Positions 1 through 9,100 of a stretch of 64,000 nucleotides of DNA are shown here, in pieces (the stretch's first letter is position 1; every line of letters begins with the position of its first letter). The stretch comes from Callipepla californica brunnescens (lineage: Eukaryota; Chordata; Aves; Galliformes; Odontophoridae). The position numbers and the translations under genes were made by a program. The stretch covers positions 6,082,001 through 6,146,000 of the forward strand of contig JALIRH010000010.1 in the NCBI GenBank assembly GCA_023055505.1. Direction: 5' to 3'. The notes under the pieces were generated by a model. The model worked only from the letters and a program-made list of their open reading frames with translations. It was not told where the DNA came from and made no database searches.

Positions 1-2187
1 AGGTAGCTTCGCTTTTCTGTATTGCCTGTGAAAAGCACAATAAAAATGAGTTATGACAGTATCTCAAATATACCACATAAAATCTTACACTAAGTCAAAC
101 ACAGTAAAAATGTAATTTCTGAATTTACCCGAATTTTTTTAAGTTTACATTTGTGTGTAAAAACTGCAGCTGTCAGAGGCATGAACTTGTCCAGTTACAA
201 CTGTGTGAGAAAATAAAGTTTTTTCAATGAAAAAATCCAAAGAGTGCTGTGAAAATCAGTAAATGACACTAACTCTTTGAGCTGATTCTGAATCTACTAC
301 TATCACTCTCCAAAAACATGTATGAGCATGGTTTCGTAATGGTTAGTTAATAACATTAATAATAACTATGTGGAATTTAAACAAATATCCATTGAATGAA
401 TCTCATTTTCTGACATTTTCAAACTTGTCTTAAAACTAGACTAGCCAGAGAATCTTTTTGCTCACTCAACCATGCTGATAAAGTTAGTTTCTACCAGAAA
501 TTTCTCTTTGCCCCTCATAGCATGGCTAACAGCTATATGCATAAAAAAAATAACCATTTCTTTAAATCATGCAAAAACATTTACCCAGAAGAGATGGAGC
601 AAAAGGTCAAATGCCCGTTTCCAAAGCACATAGGATGTTAAGCATCCAGTGCAATGCCAGTAGCTGTTCTGACCAACAGACACTTATCTATGCCTGCCCT
701 TCAGATACCTCAAAGAAATGGCTATTTCTCATATTTAGAAGCCTTAGATTTCCTTTTTGTAATCTGTATCCGTAAATCTCTTTAACTCTAGGCCTACTCT
801 GTAAATCACTAAGGCAGGTCTTCAGAGTGAGCAGGTTCATGGTTTCTTTGTGTGTCATCTTCTTAAAAGACATAAGATTAATCAGCCTTTTTTATTTAGT
901 TCTGACTAAATCTAAAGTCTGTTATTCTTAACTTTAAAATTTGAGGGTCACCTTTTGAAATCACTTATGAAAGTGAAACAGAAATTTAGGAAATTTTAAG
1001 TATGAAGCTGATTTGTTTCCCTAATCCAGAGTTACTTTAAGAAAAATTACCCTTCTGACTACTAAATAACAACCATATTTTAATTTTTTTTATATATTTT
1101 TTTCAGATGGAATATTGGCATTTGAGGCATATTAGTGCATGGTGCTATGTTATTTCCACCCAGCAAAAAACTAAGATTAGCTTTGAAATTTAAAAGATTT
1201 CTGAACATTTTCTATGTAGTGAAAACTATGTGATCTCCATAATCAGGGAATAATTTATTTCAGGGCTGTAACATTTTCAAAAAGCCAGTTATTTCTTGGC
1301 TGCCTGGAGCTAGTATTCAATCACTTTTAATGTCCAATTGAGAAGACAGATTTGAAAAAGAGCGTATACAACAGTTTTTACAAATACATACCACTTCCAC
1401 CTTTGCTGTCCATGACATCAGTGTGCCTGTAGTCAGAACCACTAAGGCATTAGCTTGTGCTGGCTTCACAATTCAGTGAACTTAGCAGTTTATTCTATAT
1501 CTGTATTACTCTTGGATTAAAGCAGACCATGGTAAAATTATTTTTCTCCAACATGTTAGAGTCATTTTTTTAAGTTATGTATCTCTCCGTGTAGTATGCT
1601 TTCCTACCTTAACTATAAAGGGACTGTTTTCAGTGCAGATAACTACTAGGCATACTGTAAAATGCAGATAACCTTTCTAATGCAAAATCAACTTGGCAAG
1701 CATATGTTATTTAACAGAGCAATTCTTCTAAACATTCCAGCTTTAAAAGTCTAGCAAATAAATAAATCATAACTTGAGGTTTGCTTAACAAAAGCTCCCC
1801 TCTCTTCAAGTGATGATTACCTTTCATCTGACCAATTAAACCACATGACTCAGTAGCAATAAATGGAATGAAAACAGATGAATGCAATCTCTCTGTTTAT
1901 AGGTGTCCTGGGAGAGCGTTATTAGATTTTGTTCCTAGCTTTGAGAGCACTACTGCACTTGTTGCTGAGGTATCGTTTAATTCATTTGTCTATCTCTTAA
2001 AATCTGTCTATCTGAAATTCTATTTGTTCACTTTGAAATTGCTCACTTGCATTTTGTCTTTTTATATTGGTTTCATCATATAAATATATACTGAATTCTT
2101 TTGAAGATGGTCTATAACCTGTGAGTATATTGTGTCTTTCCAGACCTGGATGGTCTTGTTAGACATTACAGCGAATATTAAAATACT
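1..2187. other. Non-coding DNA, no recognised feature
   Basis: AT-rich sequence ending at the left target-site copy of the provirus. I see no long open frame, no repeat family and no RNA gene. It could be intergenic, or part of a 5' non-coding intron of the downstream channel gene; the sequence alone does not decide. Confidence 0.5.
2183..2187. repeat. Left target-site duplication (ATACT)
   Basis: ATACT directly abuts the 5' LTR TG and is repeated immediately after the 3' LTR CA at 9951-9955. A 5-bp duplication is a property of the element's integrase. Confidence 0.9.
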
Positions 2188-2761
2188 TGTCATGGTTTTA
2201 TGATTTTTGGTTCTGGTATTCCACATCATAACATCATGTATTGCATTAAGAGTTAAGGAGCTAATACTCCAGCTCCATAGATCATTGATAATTCCAGGTA
2301 TACCTGCCTCAGAAGAGAAGAAGAACTACATTCCCCAGAGGACTTTGCGATGCTTTGTATTTTTACATGTTTTCCGCTCAGAGGGAACAGATAAAAACCC
2401 TCAGCGGTCACGGGACACTCTCTTTCCTTCGGGATCGTCTCAGCAGTGGGTGCTCGCTGCCGTATCGCCTTCAGCGTTAGCGTAAGGCCTTCGGTTTATC
2501 GGACACTCTCTCTTGCTCATTTTATTTGATTCATTAGCCTCAATTCCAATTATATTGTATTATATTCTGTTATTTTACTTTCTGATATCTTATTTAGTAA
2601 ATTAGCTTTCCTCCTCAGATCGTTGCCGCTGTTTTGTTTCTAGGCCCATCTCCCTTTTCCCTTTTCCCTTATTCCTTGCCCTTTCCTGGGGCGTGGGTCC
2701 GTGGGTCCCTCGCACCAATCGTCACGGAACCGGGCCGATCCAGCCCGGTAAACCGTTGACA
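2188..2761 (+). repeat. 5' LTR, 574 bp
   Basis: Begins TGTCA and ends TGACA, an inverted 5-bp terminus with canonical TG/CA. A TATA-like GATAAAAA lies at 2390-2397, so U3 probably ends near 2415-2420. The direct motif GGACACTCTCT occurs at about 2413 and again near 2500. A possible polyadenylation hexamer AGTAAA lies at 2596-2601, and a C/T-rich tract spans about 2643-2686. Near the end, ACCGGGC (2729-2735) and GCCCGGT (2743-2749) form a 7-bp inverted repeat. Line-by-line comparison with the 3' LTR (offset 7189) shows no difference that I can find. Confidence 0.95.
2390..2397 (+). promoter_or_regulatory. TATA-like box of the 5' LTR promoter
   Basis: GATAAAAA sits roughly 205 bp into the LTR, followed within 30 bp by a C/T-rich possible start region. 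The placement is reasonable for a U3/R boundary, but no start-site evidence can be read from the sequence. Confidence 0.5.
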
Positions 2762-2765
2762 TTTT

Positions 2766-2783
2766 TGGCGCCCAACGTGGGGC
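2766..2783 (+). promoter_or_regulatory. Primer-binding site for tRNA-Lys (CUU)
   Basis: TGGCGCCCAACGTGGGGC is complementary to the 3' 18 nt of mature tRNA-Lys1,2 including CCA. It starts four bases (TTTT) after the CA that ends the LTR, a larger gap than in most retroviruses. The match does not stop at 18 nt: it continues through the complete tRNA (see 2769-2841). Confidence 0.95.
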
Positions 2784-2841
2784 TCGAACCCACGACCCTG
2801 AGATTAAGAGTCTCATGCTCTACCGACTGAGCTAGCCGGGC
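2769..2841 (-). tRNA. Full-length tRNA-Lys(CTT)-like sequence embedded antisense in the provirus leader
   Basis: Read on the minus strand, these 73 nt are a perfect tRNA-Lys with anticodon CTT: seven-base acceptor arm (GCCCGGC start), TAGCTCAGTCGG A box, anticodon loop ACTCTTAAT, and a GGTTCGAGCC T-arm/B box. The three bases 2766-2768 (TGG) are the complement of the added CCA, so the template was a mature tRNA and not a tRNA gene. This is therefore a reverse-transcribed primer and not a host tRNA locus. Both internal Pol III boxes survive, but no T-run terminator lies just downstream on the minus strand (the next bases are AAAATGTC), so a functional tRNA product is unlikely. tRNA gene finders would probably call it. 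Confidence 0.95.
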
Positions 2842-3025
2842 AGAGACATACTCTTAGAGTGAATCTCTGTTTCTTGCTAGCAAGCTTATCAGTACTGCAG
2901 GTACTGTACGGCATAACACGACCTTGAAGTCTGGGCGTAGTGCCAGTTGTTCTGGGATATCTGTAAACTTTTTTGGGTACTGCTAGCTTGTTTTAGTTAA
3001 GAAAAAAAAAAAAAGAAAAAAAAAA
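2842..3025 (+). other. Provirus 5' leader with A-rich tract before gag
   Basis: Untranslated region between the tRNA copy and the gag start. The only upstream ATG I see in the leader lies in the tRNA copy (2815) and opens a six-codon frame ending at TAG 2833-2835. The leader ends in an almost pure A run (3002-3025, broken only by G3015) that touches the gag ATG. Packaging or dimerisation signals would be expected here, but none can be named from sequence. Confidence 0.7.
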
Positions 3026-6000
3026 ATGCTCTCGTTTTTTAAACTGCTCTTAAAGGGGCTGCATTTCGTGGTTTCTTCCCTTGTAATGCTCAGAATATAC
3101 TGGGACTTAATTAAGTTTGCCAGTCTGATCTATGCAGCTTGGTCTGTATATGATAAACTAAAAACACTGATGGAAATACCTACCTGGCTTTTGTATATGA
3201 TGTGGCATTCAGTTCCGGGGGGAGCAACCCCAGGTGGAGTTGTTACGGAACTCATGATTTTTAAACCGGCTCCTGGCCTCTCCTTTGAATTCATTAGGCG
3301 TTTTCTGAATGCTCATCCAATGCTCGTAATGATTGTGGTGTCAGTCACCCTGAATGTACTCTTTATTGGTATCTATATTTATAATATTTTGAGAAAGCCT
3401 TCCCCAGAGCCAGAGAACAGTGACTGGCAGGGAGTTTGGAGGGACTTAGGAGAGACTTTAGAGAAGTGGTCATCACCGGTGTCATGGGACTTTTCTCCTG
3501 AACACCTGCAAGACCCTGAGAACCTAAGCAGATATTTGAGACAGGGATGTTGCGGCTCAGACAGATCTGAGGAGGACCAAATTATTTGGGGTCTGGCTTA
3601 TGCTTACCGAGCCTTATTCAATACTATTCCAGAGAGGCTTAGAGTTTTTGAAATTGAGCGAGAGAGTCTCCGAGCCGAAAGGGATAGTCTCCAAATTGAG
3701 AAAGACTGTCTTTTAGCTGACAATCAGACCCTCCAGACGGAGAGAGACGCCCTCCAGACTGAGAGAGACACCCTCCAGTCTCAACTAGATGCTTTCCAGT
3801 CCAACATGGACGTCCTCCAGACTGAGAGAGACACCTTCCAGTCTCAACAAGAAGCTCTCCAGACCAACATGAACGCCCTCCAGACCGAGAGGGACGCCCT
3901 CCAGATCGAGAGAGACGCCTTCCGGTCTCAACAAGAAGCTCTTCAGATCAACATGGACGCCCTCCAGACTGAGAGAGACGTCCTCCAAACCGAGAGAGAC
4001 GCCCTCCAGTCTCAACAAGAAGCTCTCCAATCCAACATGGACGCCCTCCAGACGGAGAGAGACACCCTCCAGACCGAGAGGGACACCCTCCAGTCTCAAC
4101 ATGATGCTCTCCAATCCAACATGGATGCCCTCCAATCCGAGAGGGACACCCTCCAGTCTCAACATGATGCTCTCCAATCCAACATGGACGCCCTCCAGAC
4201 CGAGAGAGACGCCCTCCAGACTGAAAGAGACACACTCCAATCCGAGAGGGACACCCTCCAGTCTCAACATGATGCTCTCCAATCCAACATGGATGCCCTC
4301 CAATCCGAGAGAGACGCCCTCCAGTCTCAACACGATGCTCTCCAATCCAATATGGACGCCCTCCAGACCGAGAGAGACGCCCTCCAGACCGAAAGAGACA
4401 CACTCCAATCCGAGAGAGACACCCTCCAGTCTCAACATGATGCTCTCCAATCCAACATGGACGCTCTCCAGTCTGAGCGAGATGCCCTCCAAACTGAGCG
4501 AGATGCCCTCCAATCCAAACTCAATAGCCCTCAGTCTCAACAAGATGCCCTCCAATCTGAGCGAGATGCCCTCCAATCTGAATTAGATGCCCTCCAATCT
4601 GAGCGAGACTCCCTCAAAACTGAGCAAGATGCCTATCAATTTACATTACTCCGTTTCCAGAATGAACTAATCCATGTTCGAGCTCAACAAGTCAGGCTCC
4701 AAGGTGAACTAAATTTCGTCACAGCTGAGCGAGACGGACTTCGAGCCGAGCTAGAGAAGATGATCATTAATTCTAACCAATATGATCAACCACAGGTGAC
4801 ACCAGAATTGATGTCAGTTGCCCCTGTAAGAGGGCGGAAAATGAAAACAGTCTCGACGCCCTTAACAGAGAAGAAAGAGGAGGAGCTGAGAGTGGAAGAA
4901 GCAGACTCTGAAAGGGAAGAGGACAAAGTAGAGGAATCAGACGCTGCAAGAGAAGAGGAGAAAATAGGTCCAGAGAGGTTGTTTAAAACTTCAGACTTTC
5001 CATTAGGAGGGCTGACACACCCCACAAGATTACGGTCACCAACACCTAGGAGGGCAATAAGTCCTGATAGAGTAGAAGATGAAAGAGAGGTTATTACCGA
5101 TATTACTCGACCTATGAAAATGAATGAAATTCGAAGTTTGAGAAAAGACTTTACACGCCACGTAAATGAACCTATTGTCACCTGGTTACTACGCTGTTGG
5201 GACAGTGGGGCCAACAGTGTATGGCTAGATGGTAACGAAGCTCGCCAATTGGGTAGCATTGCCAGGGACTCTGCCATTGACAGAGGCATTAGTACATGCC
5301 ACAATAGACCCTTCACTCTCTGGAAGCGGATGCTGATATCCGTGAAAGAAAAATACCCCTTCAGAGATGATCTGTTGCCTGAGAAAAAGAAATGGTCTGA
5401 TATGGAAAAAGGCATAAATTATTTGAGAGAATATGCTGTAGTGGAAATGTTACATGACCCTGCATTCATTCACGATGAACCAGACCAAGAGCATGATCCT
5501 GAGAGAATCAGATGTACACCAGTTATGTGGCGTATATTCACAAGGACTGCACCAGACAGGTATGCCAGTACATTAGCAGCAATGTATGGCAGAAGACAAA
5601 GAAGACCCCTTATAAATGACCTGATTAACAGACTTCAAGACATTGAGTTACATTTAACTCCTCTACGAGCTTACGTTTCAGCCTTTGCAAAGGTAACCGA
5701 AAGACTGAACAAAATAGAGAGCAATCAAGAAGATATAATGGACGAACTGGTTACACTTAATTCTGATGAAACTGATGGATCTGATGAGAACGAGGATTCC
5801 CAAAATAGCAACATCTCAGCTATCAAAAGAGGACGTTCTCCTGCTCGAAGAAGTGTCAACAGTAAAACTATATCACGCACTGCCCTGTGGCGTTACCTAC
5901 GTGACCAGGGGGAAGATATGAAGAAGTGGCATAAGAAACCCACTTCTGCCCTTCAGGCACGTGTAAAAGAGTTACAAAATAGGTCAACCATCAGGGTGAA

Positions 6001-6076
6001 CTTCTCCAAGAAGGTGACTGCTCCAGTGATTGCCGGATATGGCAGTAGCCGTAGAGTCAACAGAGGTAACATATAG
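3026..6076 (+). CDS. gag: Gag polyprotein with N-terminal hydrophobic segments and a very long coiled coil
   Basis: 1016 codons, start ATG at 3026, stop TAG at 6074-6076, no interruption. Residues about 4-60 are hydrophobic with a likely membrane segment, and residues about 98-122 form a second clear one. There is no Gly2, so no N-myristoylation. Residues about 205-578 are heptads of the type D-x-L-Q-x-E-R, predicted to form one continuous coiled coil. Residues about 590-670 are charged (E/K/R-rich). Residues about 690-870 resemble the ERV-L/Fv1-type capsid region, including LLRCWDSGANSVWLDG. The C-terminus is Ser/Arg-rich (SPARRS) and basic; I find no CCHC zinc knuckle. Gag would form the particle shell. 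The hydrophobic N-terminus suggests anchoring to an internal membrane, as reported for murine ERV-L particles at the ER; this is inference. The length exceeds typical Gag (about 500-600 residues) because of the coil. Confidence 0.93.
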   Translation: MLSFFKLLLKGLHFVVSSLVMLRIYWDLIKFASLIYAAWSVYDKLKTLMEIPTWLLYMMWHSVPGGATPGGVVTELMIFKPAPGLSFEFIRRFLNAHPMLVMIVVSVTLNVLFIGIYIYNILRKPSPEPENSDWQGVWRDLGETLEKWSSPVSWDFSPEHLQDPENLSRYLRQGCCGSDRSEEDQIIWGLAYAYRALFNTIPERLRVFEIERESLRAERDSLQIEKDCLLADNQTLQTERDALQTERDTLQSQLDAFQSNMDVLQTERDTFQSQQEALQTNMNALQTERDALQIERDAFRSQQEALQINMDALQTERDVLQTERDALQSQQEALQSNMDALQTERDTLQTERDTLQSQHDALQSNMDALQSERDTLQSQHDALQSNMDALQTERDALQTERDTLQSERDTLQSQHDALQSNMDALQSERDALQSQHDALQSNMDALQTERDALQTERDTLQSERDTLQSQHDALQSNMDALQSERDALQTERDALQSKLNSPQSQQDALQSERDALQSELDALQSERDSLKTEQDAYQFTLLRFQNELIHVRAQQVRLQGELNFVTAERDGLRAELEKMIINSNQYDQPQVTPELMSVAPVRGRKMKTVSTPLTEKKEEELRVEEADSEREEDKVEESDAAREEEKIGPERLFKTSDFPLGGLTHPTRLRSPTPRRAISPDRVEDEREVITDITRPMKMNEIRSLRKDFTRHVNEPIVTWLLRCWDSGANSVWLDGNEARQLGSIARDSAIDRGISTCHNRPFTLWKRMLISVKEKYPFRDDLLPEKKKWSDMEKGINYLREYAVVEMLHDPAFIHDEPDQEHDPERIRCTPVMWRIFTRTAPDRYASTLAAMYGRRQRRPLINDLINRLQDIELHLTPLRAYVSAFAKVTERLNKIESNQEDIMDELVTLNSDETDGSDENEDSQNSNISAIKRGRSPARRSVNSKTISRTALWRYLRDQGEDMKKWHKKPTSALQARVKELQNRSTIRVNFSKKVTAPVIAGYGSSRRVNRGNI
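3655..4655 (+). repeat. 21-bp coding minisatellite in gag (about 45 heptad units)
   Basis: Tandem units related to GACGCCCTCCAGACCGAGAGA, each encoding one heptad (DALQTER, DTLQSQH, DALQSNM and variants). A higher-order 168-bp unit (eight heptads) is visible: the block starting at 4201 recurs almost unchanged at 4369. Because the unit is a multiple of three and free of stops in several frames, long spurious open frames appear on both strands across this interval. Copy number is likely to vary between family members through template switching or slippage. Confidence 0.9.
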
Positions 6077-6110
6077 AGGGGCCCTGCCCCCAGCCAGGGG
6101 GGGGAAAGGG
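6074..6110 (+). promoter_or_regulatory. gag-pol UAG with downstream GC-rich foldable sequence (candidate readthrough signal)
   Basis: gag ends in TAG and pol continues in exactly the same frame with no further stop. The following bases are very G/C-rich. Two folds are possible: a hairpin pairing C6087-6091 with G6097-6101, ten bases after the stop, or a pseudoknot pairing 6078-6081 with 6087-6090 and 6082-6086 with 6095-6099. Gammaretroviruses express Pol by UAG readthrough with a downstream pseudoknot, and this arrangement looks equivalent. No slippery heptamer is needed, because the frames agree. Confidence 0.7.
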
Positions 6111-9100
6111 ATAACAGAGTGTATTGGACTGTGTGGATTCGATGGCCTGGCACATCAGAACCACAAAAATATAAGGCATTGGTGGACACTGGTGCACAGT
6201 GCACTCTAATGCCCTCGAGTCACCAAGGGACAGAATTAATCTATATTTCTGGGGTGACTGGGGGTTCCCAAGAGCTGACCAAGTTGGAGGCTGAAATAAG
6301 TCTCACTGGTAAAGACTGGCAAAAACATTCTATTGTGACTGGCCCAGGGGCTCCATGTATACTTGGTATTGATTACCTCAAAAGGGGATATTTTAAGGAT
6401 CCCAAAGGGTATCGATGGGCTTTTGGAATAGCTGCTGTGGGCGCAGATAACACTAAGCAGCTGTCTGCTTTGTCTGGCCTGTCAGAAGATCCGTCTGTTG
6501 TAGGGTTGCTACAAGTGGAGGAGCAACAGGTACCGATTGCTACAAAAACGGTGCACAGACGGCAGTACCGCACTAATAGGGATTCCTTGCTCCCCATTCA
6601 TAACCTGATTCGTCAGCTAGAGAGCCAGGGAGTGATCAGCAAAACTCACTCCCCGTTTAACAGCCCCATATGGCCAGTGCGTAAAGCCAGTGGAGAATGG
6701 AGGCTGACGGTAGATTATCGTGGCCTCAATGAAGTCACACCCCCACTGAGTGCTGCTGTGCCGGACATGCTTCAACTCCAGTATGAACTGGAGTCAAAAG
6801 CAGCCAAGTGGTATGCCACCATTGACATCGCCAATGCCTTCTTTTCAATTCCTCTGGCCACAGAATGTAGGCCGCAATTTGCTTTCACTTGGAGAGGCAT
6901 TCAGTACACCTGGAACCGTTTACCCCAGGGGTGGAAGCACAGCCCAACCATTTGCCATGGGTTGATCCAAACTGCATTGGAACAGGGCGGTGCTCCTGAG
7001 CACTTACAATACATTGATGACATCATTGTGTGGGGCAATACAGCAGGGGAAGTTTTCGAGAAAGGAGAGAGAATAATCCAGATCCTCCTGCGAGCTGGCT
7101 TCGCTATTAAGCGAAGCAAAGTGAAAGGGCCTGCACAGGAAATTCAGTTCCTAGGAATAAAGTGGCAAGATGGACGTCGTCACATCCCAACAGATGTGAT
7201 CGACAAAATTATTGCTATGTCTCCACCCACTAGTAAGACAGAGACCCAAGCTTTTCTGGGTGTAGTGGGCTTTTGGAGAATGCATGTTCCAAACTATAGT
7301 CTCATTGTGAGCCCTCTCTTTCGGGTGACGCGGAAGAAGAATGATTTTGTATGGGGTCCTGAGCAGCAGCAGGCTTTTGAGCAAATTAAGCAGGAGATAG
7401 CCCGTGCCGTGGCCCTGGGGCCAGTGCGGACGGGACAGGATGTAAAGAACATCCTCTACACTGCTGCTGGAAAGGAAGGTCCCACTTGGAGTTTGTGGCA
7501 AAGAGCTTCTGGAGAGACCCGAGGCCGACCCCTTGGTTTCTGGAGTCGAGCATACAGGGGGTCTGAGGAGCGCTACACTCCAACTGAGAAGGAAATCTTA
7601 GCCGCGTATGAGGGGGTTCGAGCTGCTTCCGAAGTAATCGGTACTGAAGCGCAGCTCCTTCTGGCACCTCGACTGCCAGTGCTGAATTGGATGTTCAAAG
7701 GAAAGGTTCCCTCAACCCATCATGCTACTGATGCCACTTGGAGTAAGTGGATTGCGCTGATTACACAGCGAGCTCGGATGGGGAACCTCAGTCATCCAGG
7801 AATCCTAGAAGTGATCATGGACTGGCCTGAAGGTAAAAAGTTTGGAACAACCCCAGCAGAGGAGGTATCACGTGCTAAAGAGGCCCCACCATACAATGAA
7901 CTACCAGACAATGAAAAGAGATATGCCCTGTTCACAGATGGATCGTGTCGCATTGTGGGAAAGCACCGCAGATGGAAATCTGCTGTGTGGAGCCCCACAC
8001 GACAAGTTGCAGAGGCCACTGAAGGAAAAGGAGAATCAAGCCAATTTGCAGAGGTAAAGGCTGTCCAGCTGGCCTTAGATGTTGCTGAACGCGAGAGGTG
8101 GCCAGTGCTTTATCTTTACACTGACTCATGGATGGTGGCAAATGCCTTATGGGGGTGGTTACAGCAATGGGAACAAAATGGCTGGCAACGGAGGGGTAAA
8201 CCTATTTGGGCTGCTGAACTGTGGAAAGATATTGCTGCCCGAGTAAAGAATATGGTTGTAAAGGTGCGCCATGTAGATGCTCATGTTCCTAAAAGCCGAG
8301 CAACTGAAGAACAACAGAATAACCATCAGGTAGATCGAGCTGCCAAAGTTAAGATGGCTCAAGTAGACTTGGACTGGCAACATAAAAGTGAATTATTTTT
8401 AGCTCGATGGGCCCATGAGACCTCGGGCCATCAAGGAAGAGATGCAACATATAAATGGGCTAGAGACCGAGGGGTGGACTTAACTATGGACGCTATTGCA
8501 CAAGTTATCCATGACTGTGATACATGCGCCACAATTAAACAAGCCAAGAGGATGAAACCTCTTTGGGGGGAAGGGCGATGGCAAAAGTATAAATATGGGG
8601 AGGCGTGGCAGGTTGATTATATCACCTTGCCACGATCTCGCAATGGTAAATGTTATGTGCTCACCATGGTGGAAGCAACCACCGGGTGGCTTGAAACATA
8701 TGCAGTACCCCATGCTACCGCCCGAAACACCATTCTAGGTCTGGAGAAACAAGTCCTATGGCGACATGGCACTCCAGAAAGAATTGAGTCAGATAATGGG
8801 ACTCATTTCAAAAATTCTCTTGTAAGTAATTGGGCCAAAGATCATGGCATTGAATGGATTTATCATATCCCCTATCACGCACCAGCTTCTGGTAAAATTG
8901 AAAGATACAATGGGTTGCTAAAAACCATGTTGAAAGCAATGGGTGGCGGAACATTCAAGCATTGGGAGAAGCATTTGGCAGAAGCCACCTGGTTGGTCAA
9001 TACTCGAGGATCCATCAATCGTGATGGTCCTGCCCAATCCAACTCTCTACCTACAGTAGAGGGAGATAAGGTCCCTGTAGTACATGTAAAGAACATGTTG

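Noticed and set aside
2207..2485. 92-residue open frame in the LTR, repeated at 9396-9674
   Set aside because: It starts at TTG, crosses U3/R and appears twice only because the LTR is duplicated. No protein family features.
2769..2841. A host tRNA-Lys gene on the minus strand
   Set aside because: The complement of CCA is present, the position is exactly the PBS, and no Pol III T-run terminator follows. It is a reverse-transcribed primer copy.
3785..4586. Long antisense (263 and 151 residue) and alternate-frame (161 residue) open frames over the gag coil
   Set aside because: The 21-bp unit is stop-free in several frames, so long frames are automatic. They are low-complexity shadows.
6119..6121. 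Independent pol start codon at 6119
   Set aside because: The codon is GTG, and the frame is open back to the gag UAG. Fusion with Gag by readthrough is the better model.
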